Assembly: GCA_029432775.1 (NCBI GenBank)
Contig: JAROAZ010000017.1
Location: forward strand, 1 to 64,000
Direction: 5' to 3'
From: Pontiellaceae bacterium B12227
Lineage (GTDB): Bacteria; Verrucomicrobiota; Kiritimatiellia; Kiritimatiellales; Pontiellaceae
Length of the DNA stretch: 64,000 nt
Made by a program: the position numbers and the translations under genes. The notes beneath the pieces were generated by a model that saw nothing but the letters and a program-made list of their open reading frames with translations, had not been told where the DNA came from and ran no database searches. Shown here piece after piece: positions 17,579 through 26,724 of this stretch. Every line of letters begins with the position of its first letter. Position 1 is the first letter of the stretch.

Positions 17579-17827
17579 ATGTGGATTCCGTTGTGGGCGG
17601 CCCTGTTGATACTGCCTTTAATTTGCTTTCGGGAAATTTTGCGCAGAGGAACGGAGGGCACAGAGCCGTTCTTGATTAATTCTCTGCGCTCTTCGTGCCT
17701 CTGCGAGGAATTATCGGCCGGAAGGAGTACTTTAGGTGGATTCGATATGAAGGAGATATGATTCGTCTAATTGGGGTGGAATCCGATCAGTCGTTCCTGT
17801 AGTTTTCGCGGCTCATAAGGAATATGT
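17579..17827. other. Intergenic stretch with a long imperfect hairpin
   Basis: No believable gene is seen between the terminator and the cysteine desulfurase. The stretch holds an imperfect inverted repeat with 24-base arms at 17642-17665 and 17682-17705, built on CGCAGAGG...CACAGAG against CTCTGCG...CCTCTGCG. A 60-codon open frame at 17579-17761 covers the hairpin but starts inside the T-run of the terminator and resembles nothing known. AAGGAGATATG at 17749 looks like a ribosome site and start, but only a very short frame follows. Confidence 0.5.
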
Positions 17828-18985
17828 ATGTATTTTGACTACGCAGCGACCACGCCTCCGAATTCAGAGGTGTTGAAAACATTTGAGAAGGTGAACCGGG
17901 AATTCTGGGCCAATCCGCATGCCCTGCACCGGGCCGGTGTGCGCGCCGAAACGCTGCTCGAGCAGGCCCGTCGGCAGGTGCTGACGCTTTTCGGTGCCGA
18001 AAGCGCATATCGCTGCATTTTTACCGGCGGGGCCACCGAATCCAATAATATGGCGATCAAGGGCGTTGCCCGGCAGTATGAAAGCCGCGGGAAACACCTC
18101 ATTACCAGTGCCGTCGAGCATCCCTCGGTGCTGGGCGTTTTCCAATGGCTGGAAAAAGAAGGGTGGGAGGTCACGATCCTCCCGGTCAATGCCGCCGGTT
18201 GTGTGGAACCGCACATCCTGCAGGATGCATTGAGGCCGGATACCATGCTCGTTTCCCTTATGCACGTGAATAACGAGATCGGGGCCATCAACAACGTTGA
18301 GGCGCTGGGCCGGATGATCAAAACACAGAGCCCTGCATTTTTTCATGTGGACGCTGCGCAGTCGGTCGGAAAAATCGACCTGTCGCTAGCGAACAGTCCA
18401 ATTGATCTGCTGACCTTTTCTGCACATAAGTTTTGCGGGTTGAAAGGATCCGGCGCCCTTTTGCTGAAAAACAAGGTCCAGTTGCCACCGCTCTTTCACG
18501 GGGGCGGGCAGGAGTCAGGCTATCGCTCCGGAACAGCCGATGTTGCAACGGCCGCCGCTCTCGCCAAGGCGCTGAGGATTGCGCTGGAAGGCCGCGCCAC
18601 GGCCTATCAACGCGTTTGTTCTTACAAGCAGACGATTGCGGAAACGTTTTCCGGAATTGATGGAACCGAGCTGAACGGGGCATTGGAGAACAGTTCGCCT
18701 TTTGTGATTAATTATTCCGTGAGGGGTGTGCGCCCGGAAACGATCCTCCATGCCTTGGAAGAGCAGGATATGTATATTTCTACGGTATCAGCCTGTTCGG
18801 CAGCAAAAACGCCGGAGAGCAGTGTGGTGCTGGCACTGACCGGAAATCATGAACGCGCTCAGACCAGCATCCGGATCAGCCTGTCCTCGCTGACGGCCCC
18901 GGAGGAAATCGATGCGCTGTGCGCCACCCTGAAACCGACCATCGAGTCGCTGCGTTTTAAAAAGAAAGTAGGACGAAAGTCATGA
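17828..18985 (+). CDS. Cysteine desulfurase, NifS/IscS-type
   Basis: 385 aa PLP enzyme that takes sulfur from cysteine as a persulfide. Y-F-D-Y-A-A-T-T-P-P opens the protein, T-G-G-A-T-E-S-N-N-M-A-I and the PLP-stacking E-H-P-S-V follow, N-N-E-I-G-A is present, H-V-D-A-A-Q holds the PLP Asp, and the PLP lysine is in S-A-H-K-F-C-G-L-K-G. The catalytic cysteine lies near S-A-C-S-A in the C-terminal part, the short loop of group I (NifS/IscS) enzymes. Its last 4 bp overlap thiI (ATGA), so it is probably the sulfur donor for ThiI. The ATG at 17828 is in frame; another ATG at 17824 is not. The ribosome site is weak. It contains a palindrome site at 18140. Confidence 0.93.
   Translation: MYFDYAATTPPNSEVLKTFEKVNREFWANPHALHRAGVRAETLLEQARRQVLTLFGAESAYRCIFTGGATESNNMAIKGVARQYESRGKHLITSAVEHPSVLGVFQWLEKEGWEVTILPVNAAGCVEPHILQDALRPDTMLVSLMHVNNEIGAINNVEALGRMIKTQSPAFFHVDAAQSVGKIDLSLANSPIDLLTFSAHKFCGLKGSGALLLKNKVQLPPLFHGGGQESGYRSGTADVATAAALAKALRIALEGRATAYQRVCSYKQTIAETFSGIDGTELNGALENSSPFVINYSVRGVRPETILHALEEQDMYISTVSACSAAKTPESSVVLALTGNHERAQTSIRISLSSLTAPEEIDALCATLKPTIESLRFKKKVGRKS
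18140..18154. repeat. 15-bp palindrome site inside the cysteine desulfurase gene
   Basis: TTCCAATGGCTGGAA, read in frame as F-Q-W-L-E-K. The same peptide is encoded by a site in the cytochrome gene (40606, minus strand), and F-Q-W-L-E by one in the last gene (63607). Confidence 0.85.
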
Positions 18986-20217
18986 AATACGATGCCATCT
19001 TAGTACGTTTTGGAGAGCTGTTCCTGAAGGGCAAGAATCGCCGGCAGTTTATCGACCGCCTGTTTCAGACCGTCAGAACCAAGCTGACCGGGTTCAAGGG
19101 CATGGAGCTGCAGCTGAAGTACGACCATATTCTGATTCTGCTCCACGGGGTCGATGAACAGGCTGTACTCAAGCAGCTTGATTTTGTGTTCGGCATTCAT
19201 TCCTACGCCTTGGGAAAAATCTGCGAAAGCACGATGGAATCCATCTGCGAGGCCGCGCTGCCGGTGGCCATCGAAGCGTGTGCCGATGGAAAAGCCATCA
19301 AATTTGAAACCCGCCGCGGCTGGAAAGAATTCCCGCATGGTTCAATACAGGTTTCTCAGCAGGTCGCCGAATATGTAGGCGGCCATGCACCCGAGGGCTC
19401 CATTCTGTTCAATGTGGCCAAGCCGGATCTGGCCATTCGGATTCTGATTAAACCGAAGAATACACTGGTGGTTTCCCGCGAGGTGCCGGCCAGCGGCGGA
19501 CTGCCCATCGGCCTGAACGGACGCAGCTTGCTGATGCTTTCCGGGGGGCTCGACTCGCCGGTGGCCGGATATCTGATGATGAAACGCGGCCTGCAGGTGG
19601 AAGGGCTTCATTTTGAGTCGCCTCCTTATACGACCGCCAAAGCCCGGCAGAAGGTCTATGACCTAGCCGAAAAAATGGCGCACTTTCTCCCGCGCGGAAA
19701 ATTCCGGTTGCACCTGGTGCCGTTCACGAAGCTGCAGAAAGAAATCTTTGCCCACGTACCCGATAGCTACGGGATGACCATTATGCGCCGTATGATGTAT
19801 CGCGTTTCCGCCGGCGTGGCCGAACGCAATTCCATTCGTCTGCTCTCGAACGGGGAAAATCTGGGGCAGGTGGCTTCGCAGACACCCGACAGCATGTGGG
19901 CGATTAACGCCGTAACCGAAATGCCGATCATTCGGCCCGTGGCCTGCATGGATAAAGACGAGATTACCAACATCGCCAAGAAGATTGACACCTTCGAAAT
20001 CTCCATCCGTCCCCACGAAGACTGCTGCACCGTCTTTGTGCCCAAGTCGCCGGCCACAGCCCCTAAAAAAGGGAAGTGCGAACTCTTCGAGAAGGCGTTC
20101 GACTGGGAGCCGCTTGTTCAGGAATGCGTCGAGAATACCGAAATCATCGACATTATTGCCGGCGAGCCTATTGCTCTGGACGGCGACACGACCGACGAAA
20201 TCTGCTCGCTGCTGTAA
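18982..20217 (+). CDS. thiI: tRNA 4-thiouridine synthase ThiI
   Basis: 411 aa. It adenylates and thiolates U8 of tRNA and in many bacteria also serves thiamine thiazole synthesis. Y-D-A-I-L-V-R-F-G-E-L-F-L-K-G-K-N-R is the ThiI N-terminus. A ferredoxin-like and THUMP region (about residues 60-165) precedes the PP-loop S-G-G-L-D-S-P-V-A (about 189-197). D-C-C-T-V-F near residue 345 gives the cysteine at the sulfur-transfer position. There is no C-terminal rhodanese domain, so a partner must supply sulfur, and the overlapping desulfurase upstream fits. The last 50 bp overlap the convergent lipoprotein gene. Confidence 0.95.
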   Translation: MKYDAILVRFGELFLKGKNRRQFIDRLFQTVRTKLTGFKGMELQLKYDHILILLHGVDEQAVLKQLDFVFGIHSYALGKICESTMESICEAALPVAIEACADGKAIKFETRRGWKEFPHGSIQVSQQVAEYVGGHAPEGSILFNVAKPDLAIRILIKPKNTLVVSREVPASGGLPIGLNGRSLLMLSGGLDSPVAGYLMMKRGLQVEGLHFESPPYTTAKARQKVYDLAEKMAHFLPRGKFRLHLVPFTKLQKEIFAHVPDSYGMTIMRRMMYRVSAGVAERNSIRLLSNGENLGQVASQTPDSMWAINAVTEMPIIRPVACMDKDEITNIAKKIDTFEISIRPHEDCCTVFVPKSPATAPKKGKCELFEKAFDWEPLVQECVENTEIIDIIAGEPIALDGDTTDEICSLL

Positions 20218-22258
20218 GGCCACGTTCGGTCCAGAACTCATCCATCGGATATTGATCCGCAACGATCAGTGACAGCGATTTAATTTCCTCTGGGCGGAGT
20301 GCGCGCGGTGGTGCCGTTGCCGTAGCGATATCGATCAAAGCTGAGACCTGATTATAAGCATTTGTGATCAGGCGTGTCGTTTCGAAGGCGCAGGTGAACT
20401 CGTCTCTTTCTGCGTAGTAAACGGCTGTAAGGGCCTGGGCGTCATGCCGATTGCCGGTCTTTTCCATGCGGTCGGCAAGTTCGAGTGCTCGTTCGGGCTG
20501 GTCTTGCCTGAGGTGTATTTCCACCAGATCCTCCAACAGGTTTGCCAGCTCGTAATCGTTCGTCACCTTTACAATGCATTGCTCCATAAAATCATTGGCT
20601 CCCACCGCGGTGAAAAGCAGGGCGAGGTCTTCGTAGACACCTTCTTTGTGCCTTGAGTCGTTCTCTATCAGTTCCGCGGTGTTGAGTGCTTCTACATATT
20701 GCCCTGCACGTGCCAAGTTCTCGGCGATGTAATTAAGCAACAGACCACTTTTATTTCTCTTTTGGGGGTCGTTTTTCAGCGCATCGCGCGCGAGAAGCAG
20801 CAGTTCCGCCGCTTCGTTCATTTGGTTGAGTTGAATTAGAGAGAACGCGAGATCATTTAAAGCATCGGCTTTTTTCCATGGGCGGGTGAATGCCCGGGCT
20901 TCGGCGGTATATTGTTCAAACAGCTCCTTCGATTGTTCTGGATAGCCCAGTTGCGCATATGTTGTTGCCACCTTGCCGATGACTTCATAATCCGGCCAAA
21001 AAGATGGTGTCAGTGCGATATTGAGTGCGGAGGCCACGGTGTTTGCGGCATATTGGCGGTGGCCCTGTTCCGACAGCGCAGTTGCGATTTTGAGCAACGC
21101 CTCGGCCCGATCATCCTCCTTATGTATCAGGTCGATGGTCTTGAACGCGGCATTAATTTGTCGGTTTGTCGCGTAACCGCTGACGGTTTGCAACCATGAT
21201 TTGTCATCGCCGCTGAACTTACTTTCCATTGCGGCTTGGAGCATGCGCGCGCTCATGAACTGACCCGCCGCCGCATAGTGGGCCGCAAGTGTGGAAAGGG
21301 TACGATCGCGGTCGTGTTCTTTTTTGATCGTCATCGTAAACTCAGCCAGTTGCGTGAGTTCGTCTAGAGTGCGATTCCTTCCTGCCATGCGGCGAATGGG
21401 ATAGAAGAGGAAGTCATCTTCATGGTTCCCTTTTTGCAGGATTTCCATCGCGCAGTCAAAATAACCTCCTTCGTCAAAATCGTTCGCTAGGGAGCTTGCG
21501 CGCATGGAATATCCCCGATCAGACGGTTTCATATTCAATGTTCCGGCGGCGAGCCGCATTAGTTCATGACCTCTCTCTTTGTTACCCGCCGAGAGATGAC
21601 GCATGGCGGCTTGAGACAAGCTGTAAGTTCGGGAGATGGTGCTTACGATACTGCTCTCTGGGGTTGATGCAGTAGCCAATCGCTCGGCTGTGGATGCCGC
21701 GCGGTTGGCAGGGTCCGTGGCACCGACCGCATCATACACTCCCGCGATCCGCGTGTAGGCATGCGCCCGCGATAACAGGTTTGTTTTTGCATTTGCTGCC
21801 GCGGTAGCCATGGTCAGCAGGTTGATGGCTTCCTCAGTGTTTCCTGTGTCGATGTGAGCCTCGGCGATCTTGATGAAATCAAAGCAACGCTCATCTTTCG
21901 CGTCGTTACTCATCGTGAGGAGAGTCGCGCAGGCTAGGATGTCCTGTTCGGCTGCGGCCAATGGCCGCAACTGGTCTCCAAGTGCAATGAACTCGTTCAG
22001 CGGGATGCCAACAATGTTGGTAGAGAAATCGGTGGGTTCAGCAAGGAGTGCGTCAAGAGAGCCCGCTGCTGTGGAGTATTCCTCGAACGCGGTGCTATAA
22101 TTCTCCGCAGACAGCATCGCATGGGCGTGGGGCAGGGCTTGATCATAAAGAAGAACGGCCCGTTCTTCTGTGCTCGGTCCGCAGGCTGACAGCAGTAGAA
22201 GGAGCTGAAGACCACCGAGCCAGCGTCCCATGTTCCAATGCGTTCGGAAAAGCTGCAC
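20168..22258 (-). CDS. Repeat-rich (TPR-like) lipoprotein of unknown function
   Basis: 696 aa. The lipobox L-L-S-A-C lies at about residues 22-26, after a hydrophobic stretch (G-G-L-Q-L-L-L-L), so it is probably a membrane-anchored lipoprotein. The rest is helical-repeat sequence with TPR-like units such as A-E-A-H-I-D-T-G-N-T-E-E-A-I-N-L-L, I-A-T-A-L-S-E-Q-G and A-E-N-L-A-R-A-G-Q-Y-V-E-A-L-N. I do not recognise a specific family. The start is a GTG at 22258, 2 bp after the stop of the 228-aa gene with CAGGG upstream, which suggests translational coupling. An ATG at 22231 would remove nine residues without harming the lipobox. The 3' end overlaps thiI by 50 bp on the opposite strand. Confidence 0.75.
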   Translation of the reverse strand: MQLFRTHWNMGRWLGGLQLLLLLSACGPSTEERAVLLYDQALPHAHAMLSAENYSTAFEEYSTAAGSLDALLAEPTDFSTNIVGIPLNEFIALGDQLRPLAAAEQDILACATLLTMSNDAKDERCFDFIKIAEAHIDTGNTEEAINLLTMATAAANAKTNLLSRAHAYTRIAGVYDAVGATDPANRAASTAERLATASTPESSIVSTISRTYSLSQAAMRHLSAGNKERGHELMRLAAGTLNMKPSDRGYSMRASSLANDFDEGGYFDCAMEILQKGNHEDDFLFYPIRRMAGRNRTLDELTQLAEFTMTIKKEHDRDRTLSTLAAHYAAAGQFMSARMLQAAMESKFSGDDKSWLQTVSGYATNRQINAAFKTIDLIHKEDDRAEALLKIATALSEQGHRQYAANTVASALNIALTPSFWPDYEVIGKVATTYAQLGYPEQSKELFEQYTAEARAFTRPWKKADALNDLAFSLIQLNQMNEAAELLLLARDALKNDPQKRNKSGLLLNYIAENLARAGQYVEALNTAELIENDSRHKEGVYEDLALLFTAVGANDFMEQCIVKVTNDYELANLLEDLVEIHLRQDQPERALELADRMEKTGNRHDAQALTAVYYAERDEFTCAFETTRLITNAYNQVSALIDIATATAPPRALRPEEIKSLSLIVADQYPMDEFWTERGLTAASRFRRSCRRPEQ

Positions 22259-22260
22259 GG

Positions 22261-22947
22261 TTATTGCCCTGAAGCTTTAACCAGTGCAAAGAATCGGTCT
22301 TCGTACTTTTCCCAGAGGCCGTTGTTTTTGAGCATGTCGGCGAGGCCGTTGATTTTGGTGGCGTCGCGGGAGGCTTCAAGAAAGGCCTGGTCGATATTGT
22401 CGATGAGCCGTTTTTTCAGATCGAGCGACTGCTGCTGAAAGTCCTGCATGTTGCCCTGTGCCGAATGCTGGACGAGATCGACCATCAGTTTCATCAGGCA
22501 GACTTCCCACGGATCATCCACGCCGATCAGGATGGCACTGAGCGGATCGTTCAATGAGGCGACATCGGTTTTTACCCGGTCGAGCACATTGTCGATATGG
22601 TCGGTGACGGTGTATTCTTTGAGTTCTTTTTTCTCGAGCGCAAAGCCGTATTGAATGATGCGCAGTTCATTGGCGTGCTCCGCCAGCCAGTCGGCATATT
22701 CTTTGGCCTCATCGCCAAGGTCGCCTACATCCACCTGTCCGAGCGACTGCGGCGTGATGATGGCCGGCTTGAGCGCCTTCAGATGGCCTTCGCGGACCAC
22801 GACCTTTTCTATGCTATCCATCTGCTGGCAGACCAGATAGTAGTTCACAACCGTATCTCCGAAGGTCTCAAGATGCCCCGACGGGCTGGAGATCAGTTCG
22901 GTATTATTAACGGCATACCAGAAATCAAATTGTTTGTTGTTGCTCAT
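22261..22947 (-). CDS. Conserved-looking cytoplasmic protein of unknown function
   Basis: 228 aa, acidic, with no signal peptide or membrane segment. It reads M-S-N-N-K-Q-F-D-F-W-Y-A-V-N-N-T-E-L and is predicted mostly helical with a beta-rich first third (E-L-I-S-S-P-S-G-H-L-E-T-F-G-D-T-V-V-N-Y). A paired-helix stretch lies at about residues 150-215. I do not recognise the family. It lies 101 bp downstream of smc on the same strand and directly ahead of the repeat lipoprotein, with which it is probably co-transcribed. It has no ScpA or ScpB features, so a role with SMC is not indicated. Codon use looks like that of the flanking genes. Confidence 0.7.
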   Translation of the reverse strand: MSNNKQFDFWYAVNNTELISSPSGHLETFGDTVVNYYLVCQQMDSIEKVVVREGHLKALKPAIITPQSLGQVDVGDLGDEAKEYADWLAEHANELRIIQYGFALEKKELKEYTVTDHIDNVLDRVKTDVASLNDPLSAILIGVDDPWEVCLMKLMVDLVQHSAQGNMQDFQQQSLDLKKRLIDNIDQAFLEASRDATKINGLADMLKNNGLWEKYEDRFFALVKASGQ

Positions 22948-23020
22948 GGTTGTTGAAGAGTGACGAATGAGTCGTGACCCCTGTGCCTTCGGTTCGGGTG
23001 AGATGGAAGTACTTTACAGA

Positions 23021-23037
23021 TCACGCCTCACGTTTCA
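23021..23037 (+). repeat. TCACGNCTCACGTTTCA element, copy 2
   Basis: TCACGCCTCACGTTTCA followed by ATCGTCAC, in the gap between smc and the 228-aa gene. GTGACGAATGAGTCGTGA at 22960-22977 can pair imperfectly with it, giving a long hairpin. Confidence 0.65.
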
Positions 23038-23048
23038 ATCGTCACGTG

Positions 23049-26000
23049 CTACTTCATAGTCTTCTCGTTGGCTTGATAGTCGGCGAATTTCATCGAGACG
23101 ACTTTGGAGATGCCGCGGGTCTGCATGGTGACCCCGTAGATGACATCGGCCGCGGCAATGGTCTGGCGACTGTGCGTGATGATGACAAACTGCGAGGAAG
23201 TCAGGAAGCCTTTGAGGGCTTCCACAAAGCGGTTGATGTTGGCGTCGTCCAATGCGGCGTCGAGTTCGTCGAGCACACAGAACGGGCTGGGCTTTACCTT
23301 GAAGAGCGAGAAGAGCAGGGCCACAGCGGTCATGGTGCGCTCGCCACCGGACAGCAGCGAAATGGTCTGCAGTTTTTTTCCGGGTGGCCGGGCAATGATT
23401 TCAATGCCGGCTTCCAGCACATCTTCGTCGTCGGTCAATACCAGTTTGGCGGAGCCGCCTCCGAAGAGCTGCTTAAACATGCCCTGGAACTGTTCGTTCA
23501 CTTTGTTAAACGTGTCTTTGAACAGCTCGGTAGTGGTGGCGTTAATCGTTTTGATCATATCCAGCAACTGGGTCTTGGCGGCATTCAGATCTTCCTGCTG
23601 TTTGATCAGGAAAGCATAGCGTTCTTCATGTTCCGCATGTTCTTCGATGGCCACAAGGTTGACCGGACCCATGGAATCAAGTTTTGCCTGCAGTTCGGCC
23701 ACGCGGGTTTCGATGATTTCGCGATCCGGAATCTCATCATTTTCCCAGGTGGGCATCTCGGTTTCCGCAAGCTCTTCTTTGGTCATGTGATAGGCCCCGG
23801 TCACGCGCTCCAGCGCATTATCGTGGCGCATCGTGAACTCGGCCTTTTCGACTTCGAATTTCGATTTTTTGTTCAGTTCAAATTCCAGCCCGTTCCGCAG
23901 GCCGCGCAGGCGGTTTTCGGCGGTGGTCAGAATCTGAATGGTTTCTTCGCGGCGGGCGCGTTCGGCTTCCAATGTCCGGGTGGTTTCTTCCAACCGGATC
24001 TCCAGCGGCTCGACTTTGCTCTGCTCTTCTTCAATGGAAACACGGAGGTCTTCAATGCGGGTGTTGTAGGAATCCACTCCGCTGGAGCGCTCGTTAATCA
24101 GCTCTTCCAGTTCGCCGATGCGCGCTTCCATCGGCTGGCGCCGACTGTTCAGATGTTCAAGAGATGAGTTTTTGTGCGAATAGACGATCCGATGTTCAGA
24201 GGTGATCTGCAACGCTTCATTTCGCTTCTCTTCGATATCGGTTAACACCTTGGTCTGGTCGGCACTTTTGGAGCGGACTTCGGCCTGACGGTCGCGTATG
24301 GCCTGCAACTGAGTGGCAAGGTTTTTGCGCTGTTCAGATCCCTCGCTCGCGTTTTCCTGCAAGGTCTCGAATTCAAAAGAAACGGTTTCAAACCGATCGC
24401 GCGCGGTTTTGGTTTCGCGGACAATAACCTGTTTCTCGCCCTGCTGCAGGGCGAGCTCGCGCCGAAATTCCTGCAGCATCTGGCGGGCATTCTCAATGGT
24501 GGCCACGATGTTGGATTCTTCTCCTCGCAGGGCTTCGAGCGCAGTTTCCAGGGTCTGGATCTCTTTTTCGAGTGTAGAGATTTCTCCCTGCAGGCGTTCG
24601 CGCATCTGATGGCGGGCGAGGGGACTTTTATCTTCGGTTCCCGGCATCCAGATTTCGGAAGAACCGCATCCGGAAACCACGATGCCGTTCTGCGTGACGA
24701 CCACGGTATCGGCCGAAAGCACGGCCGGCAGTTCTGTTTCGGAACCGACCACACGCACGTTCCAGAAGAGGCGGCGCACCAGCGGTGCAACGGCATCTTC
24801 GAACGAGATGCAGTCGAGCAGGGATTTCCCGATGGCGGAGGAATCGAGTACCGCTTCTTCTTTGGCCGAACGCACACTCAGCAGGCGGGCACTGCCGGCC
24901 TCCTGGTCGCGCAACCACTCAAGCGTTTCATGGGCAAATGCTTCATCGCGAACCACAATGGCATCGATGCAGGGGCGGATGATGGCTTCGAGCGCGGTCT
25001 GGTATTCCGGCGACGTGGTCATCTGTTCGGCCAGCGGGCCGATGATGCCGCTTCGGTCGAGCGTAAAATCGGCTGGCGGGTCGAGCAGGGCCTGTGCGCC
25101 GGGAGGGAAACCTTCGGTGCGGGCTTCGCCTCCGGAAAGCATTTCCAGCTGTGCGCGTTTGGCGGCCGCGGTTTTCTGCGCTTCGTTAAGGGAGCGCTCT
25201 TTTTCAACAATCAGATCTTTACGGGAGGCGCGGTCGGAGTTGAGGCTGTTCAGTGTGTCGGCCTGCTCGGCCACCTTGCCTTCCAGCATATCCACCTTGG
25301 CGGTCATTTCCTCTTCGCGTTCGGTGTAGGAGGCCAGCGAACGTTCCAGTTCCGATTTTTCGGTGGCCAGCCGTTCTTTCTTGAGCATCGACTCGCGGTC
25401 GCGGGCGTCGAGCGCATTGAGCTCGTTCTGCATGTTGGAGGCTTTGGAGTCGAGCACCACCGATTCATTGCGAAGATTATTCAGATCCATGCGCGTCGCG
25501 TTCATCCGGTCTTCGACTTCTTTCTGAACCTGCGTCACACGTTCGAGTCCGGCGGCTGCTTCCTGCTTGCCCACTTCGGCTTCGGCGATTTCGGCAATAA
25601 TTTTTTCCAGCTCGGTACGATGGGCTTCCAGACGAATGCGCGCCTCTTCAGTTTCCTGGGTGTTGCGCTGGGCGAGGGTGGTGAGCTCGGCAATCCGGTC
25701 GGTGTTCATCAGAACCAGGTTTTTGGTGCGCTCCAGTTCGCTTCGGGCGGCCGAGGCCTGTTCCATGGCGGTGGAAATGGTTTCTTCCAGCTGTGTCAGT
25801 GCTTTTCTGGAGGACTCCGCTTCGGTTTCGGCGTTCTCTACCTGCTTGTGGAGTTCGTTCACCCTGCGTTCCAGAATCTGCAACTCACCCGTCAGCTCGT
25901 TGATCTTCTGGGCATATTCTTTCAGTTTCTGGTTGGTTACATAGATATCCAGTCCGCGCATCTCTTCGGAAAGGTCTTTGTATCGCTTGGCTTTGCCGGC

Positions 26001-26624
26001 CTGGCGCTGCAGGGAAATGATCTGTCGTTTAACTTCGCGAATCACATCATCAAGGCGGAGCAGGTTGGCTTCGGTGTGTTCGAGTTTGCGCAGGGCTTCT
26101 TTTTTGTCGGCCTTGTATTTTGTGATCCCGGAGGCTTCTTCGAAAACGGTACGGCGATCTTCCGGGCGGGCGGAGAGAATCTGGTCGATCTTTCCCTGTT
26201 CGAGCACGGAATAGGAATCGGTGCCGACACCGGTGTCCATGAACAGGCGGTGAATGTCTTTGAGGCGGCAGGCTTTGCGGTTGAGGAAATAGCCGCTTTC
26301 GCCGGAGCGGAACACGCGGCGGGTAATGCAGACTTCGTCGTATTCAATGCCGAGGGCTTCGGTGCAGTCGGCCAGCGTGATGCTGACTTCGGCCATGCCC
26401 AGCGGCTTGGCGGAATCGGTCCCGTTGAAAATGACGTCTTCCATCTTGGCGCCACGGAGGGCCCGGGCGCGCTGTTCGCCCAGCACCCAGCGGACGGAAT
26501 CAGATACGTTACTTTTGCCGCAGCCGTTCGGGCCGACAATCGCCGTCATACCTGGCTCAAATTCGAGCTTGGTCTTATTCGCGAAACTTTTAAATCCAAC
26601 AATTTCGAGTGTTTTCAGATACAC
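23049..26624 (-). CDS. smc: Chromosome segregation ATPase SMC
   Basis: 1191 aa from a GTG at 26624. It forms the condensin-like dimer that organises and separates chromosomes. Walker A G-P-N-G-C-G-K-S-N lies near residue 32 with the Q-loop Q-R-A-R-A-L-R-G shortly after. Two long coiled-coil arms flank a hinge (about residues 505-660; P-L-A-E-Q-M-T-T...G-C-G-S-S-E-I-W). The C-terminus has the signature L-S-G-G-E-R-T-M-T-A-V-A-L-L-F and Walker B F-C-V-L-D-E-L-D-A-A-L-D-D. GGAGGA seven bases before the GTG and the N-terminus M-Y-L-K-T-L-E-I-V-G-F-K-S-F decide this start over the ATG at 26663. No scpA or scpB gene is in the window. Confidence 0.96.
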   Translation of the reverse strand: MYLKTLEIVGFKSFANKTKLEFEPGMTAIVGPNGCGKSNVSDSVRWVLGEQRARALRGAKMEDVIFNGTDSAKPLGMAEVSITLADCTEALGIEYDEVCITRRVFRSGESGYFLNRKACRLKDIHRLFMDTGVGTDSYSVLEQGKIDQILSARPEDRRTVFEEASGITKYKADKKEALRKLEHTEANLLRLDDVIREVKRQIISLQRQAGKAKRYKDLSEEMRGLDIYVTNQKLKEYAQKINELTGELQILERRVNELHKQVENAETEAESSRKALTQLEETISTAMEQASAARSELERTKNLVLMNTDRIAELTTLAQRNTQETEEARIRLEAHRTELEKIIAEIAEAEVGKQEAAAGLERVTQVQKEVEDRMNATRMDLNNLRNESVVLDSKASNMQNELNALDARDRESMLKKERLATEKSELERSLASYTEREEEMTAKVDMLEGKVAEQADTLNSLNSDRASRKDLIVEKERSLNEAQKTAAAKRAQLEMLSGGEARTEGFPPGAQALLDPPADFTLDRSGIIGPLAEQMTTSPEYQTALEAIIRPCIDAIVVRDEAFAHETLEWLRDQEAGSARLLSVRSAKEEAVLDSSAIGKSLLDCISFEDAVAPLVRRLFWNVRVVGSETELPAVLSADTVVVTQNGIVVSGCGSSEIWMPGTEDKSPLARHQMRERLQGEISTLEKEIQTLETALEALRGEESNIVATIENARQMLQEFRRELALQQGEKQVIVRETKTARDRFETVSFEFETLQENASEGSEQRKNLATQLQAIRDRQAEVRSKSADQTKVLTDIEEKRNEALQITSEHRIVYSHKNSSLEHLNSRRQPMEARIGELEELINERSSGVDSYNTRIEDLRVSIEEEQSKVEPLEIRLEETTRTLEAERARREETIQILTTAENRLRGLRNGLEFELNKKSKFEVEKAEFTMRHDNALERVTGAYHMTKEELAETEMPTWENDEIPDREIIETRVAELQAKLDSMGPVNLVAIEEHAEHEERYAFLIKQQEDLNAAKTQLLDMIKTINATTTELFKDTFNKVNEQFQGMFKQLFGGGSAKLVLTDDEDVLEAGIEIIARPPGKKLQTISLLSGGERTMTAVALLFSLFKVKPSPFCVLDELDAALDDANINRFVEALKGFLTSSQFVIITHSRQTIAAADVIYGVTMQTRGISKVVSMKFADYQANEKTMK

Positions 26625-26709
26625 GCAACATTCCTCCACAAAAGCAAACGCCGACGCTACCATAATACGCGCGAAGCAGGGAAACCGATTTTTTTGCGGA
26701 ATTCGAAAC

Positions 26710-26724
26710 TTCCAATGAATGGAA
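26710..26724. repeat. 15-bp palindrome site between divergent genes
   Basis: TTCCAATGAATGGAA in the 348-bp gap between smc and the HlyD-like gene. Confidence 0.85.

Noticed and set aside
17579-17761. 60-codon frame between the NifU-like gene and the cysteine desulfurase
   Set aside because: It begins within a terminator T-run, covers a hairpin repeat and resembles no protein.
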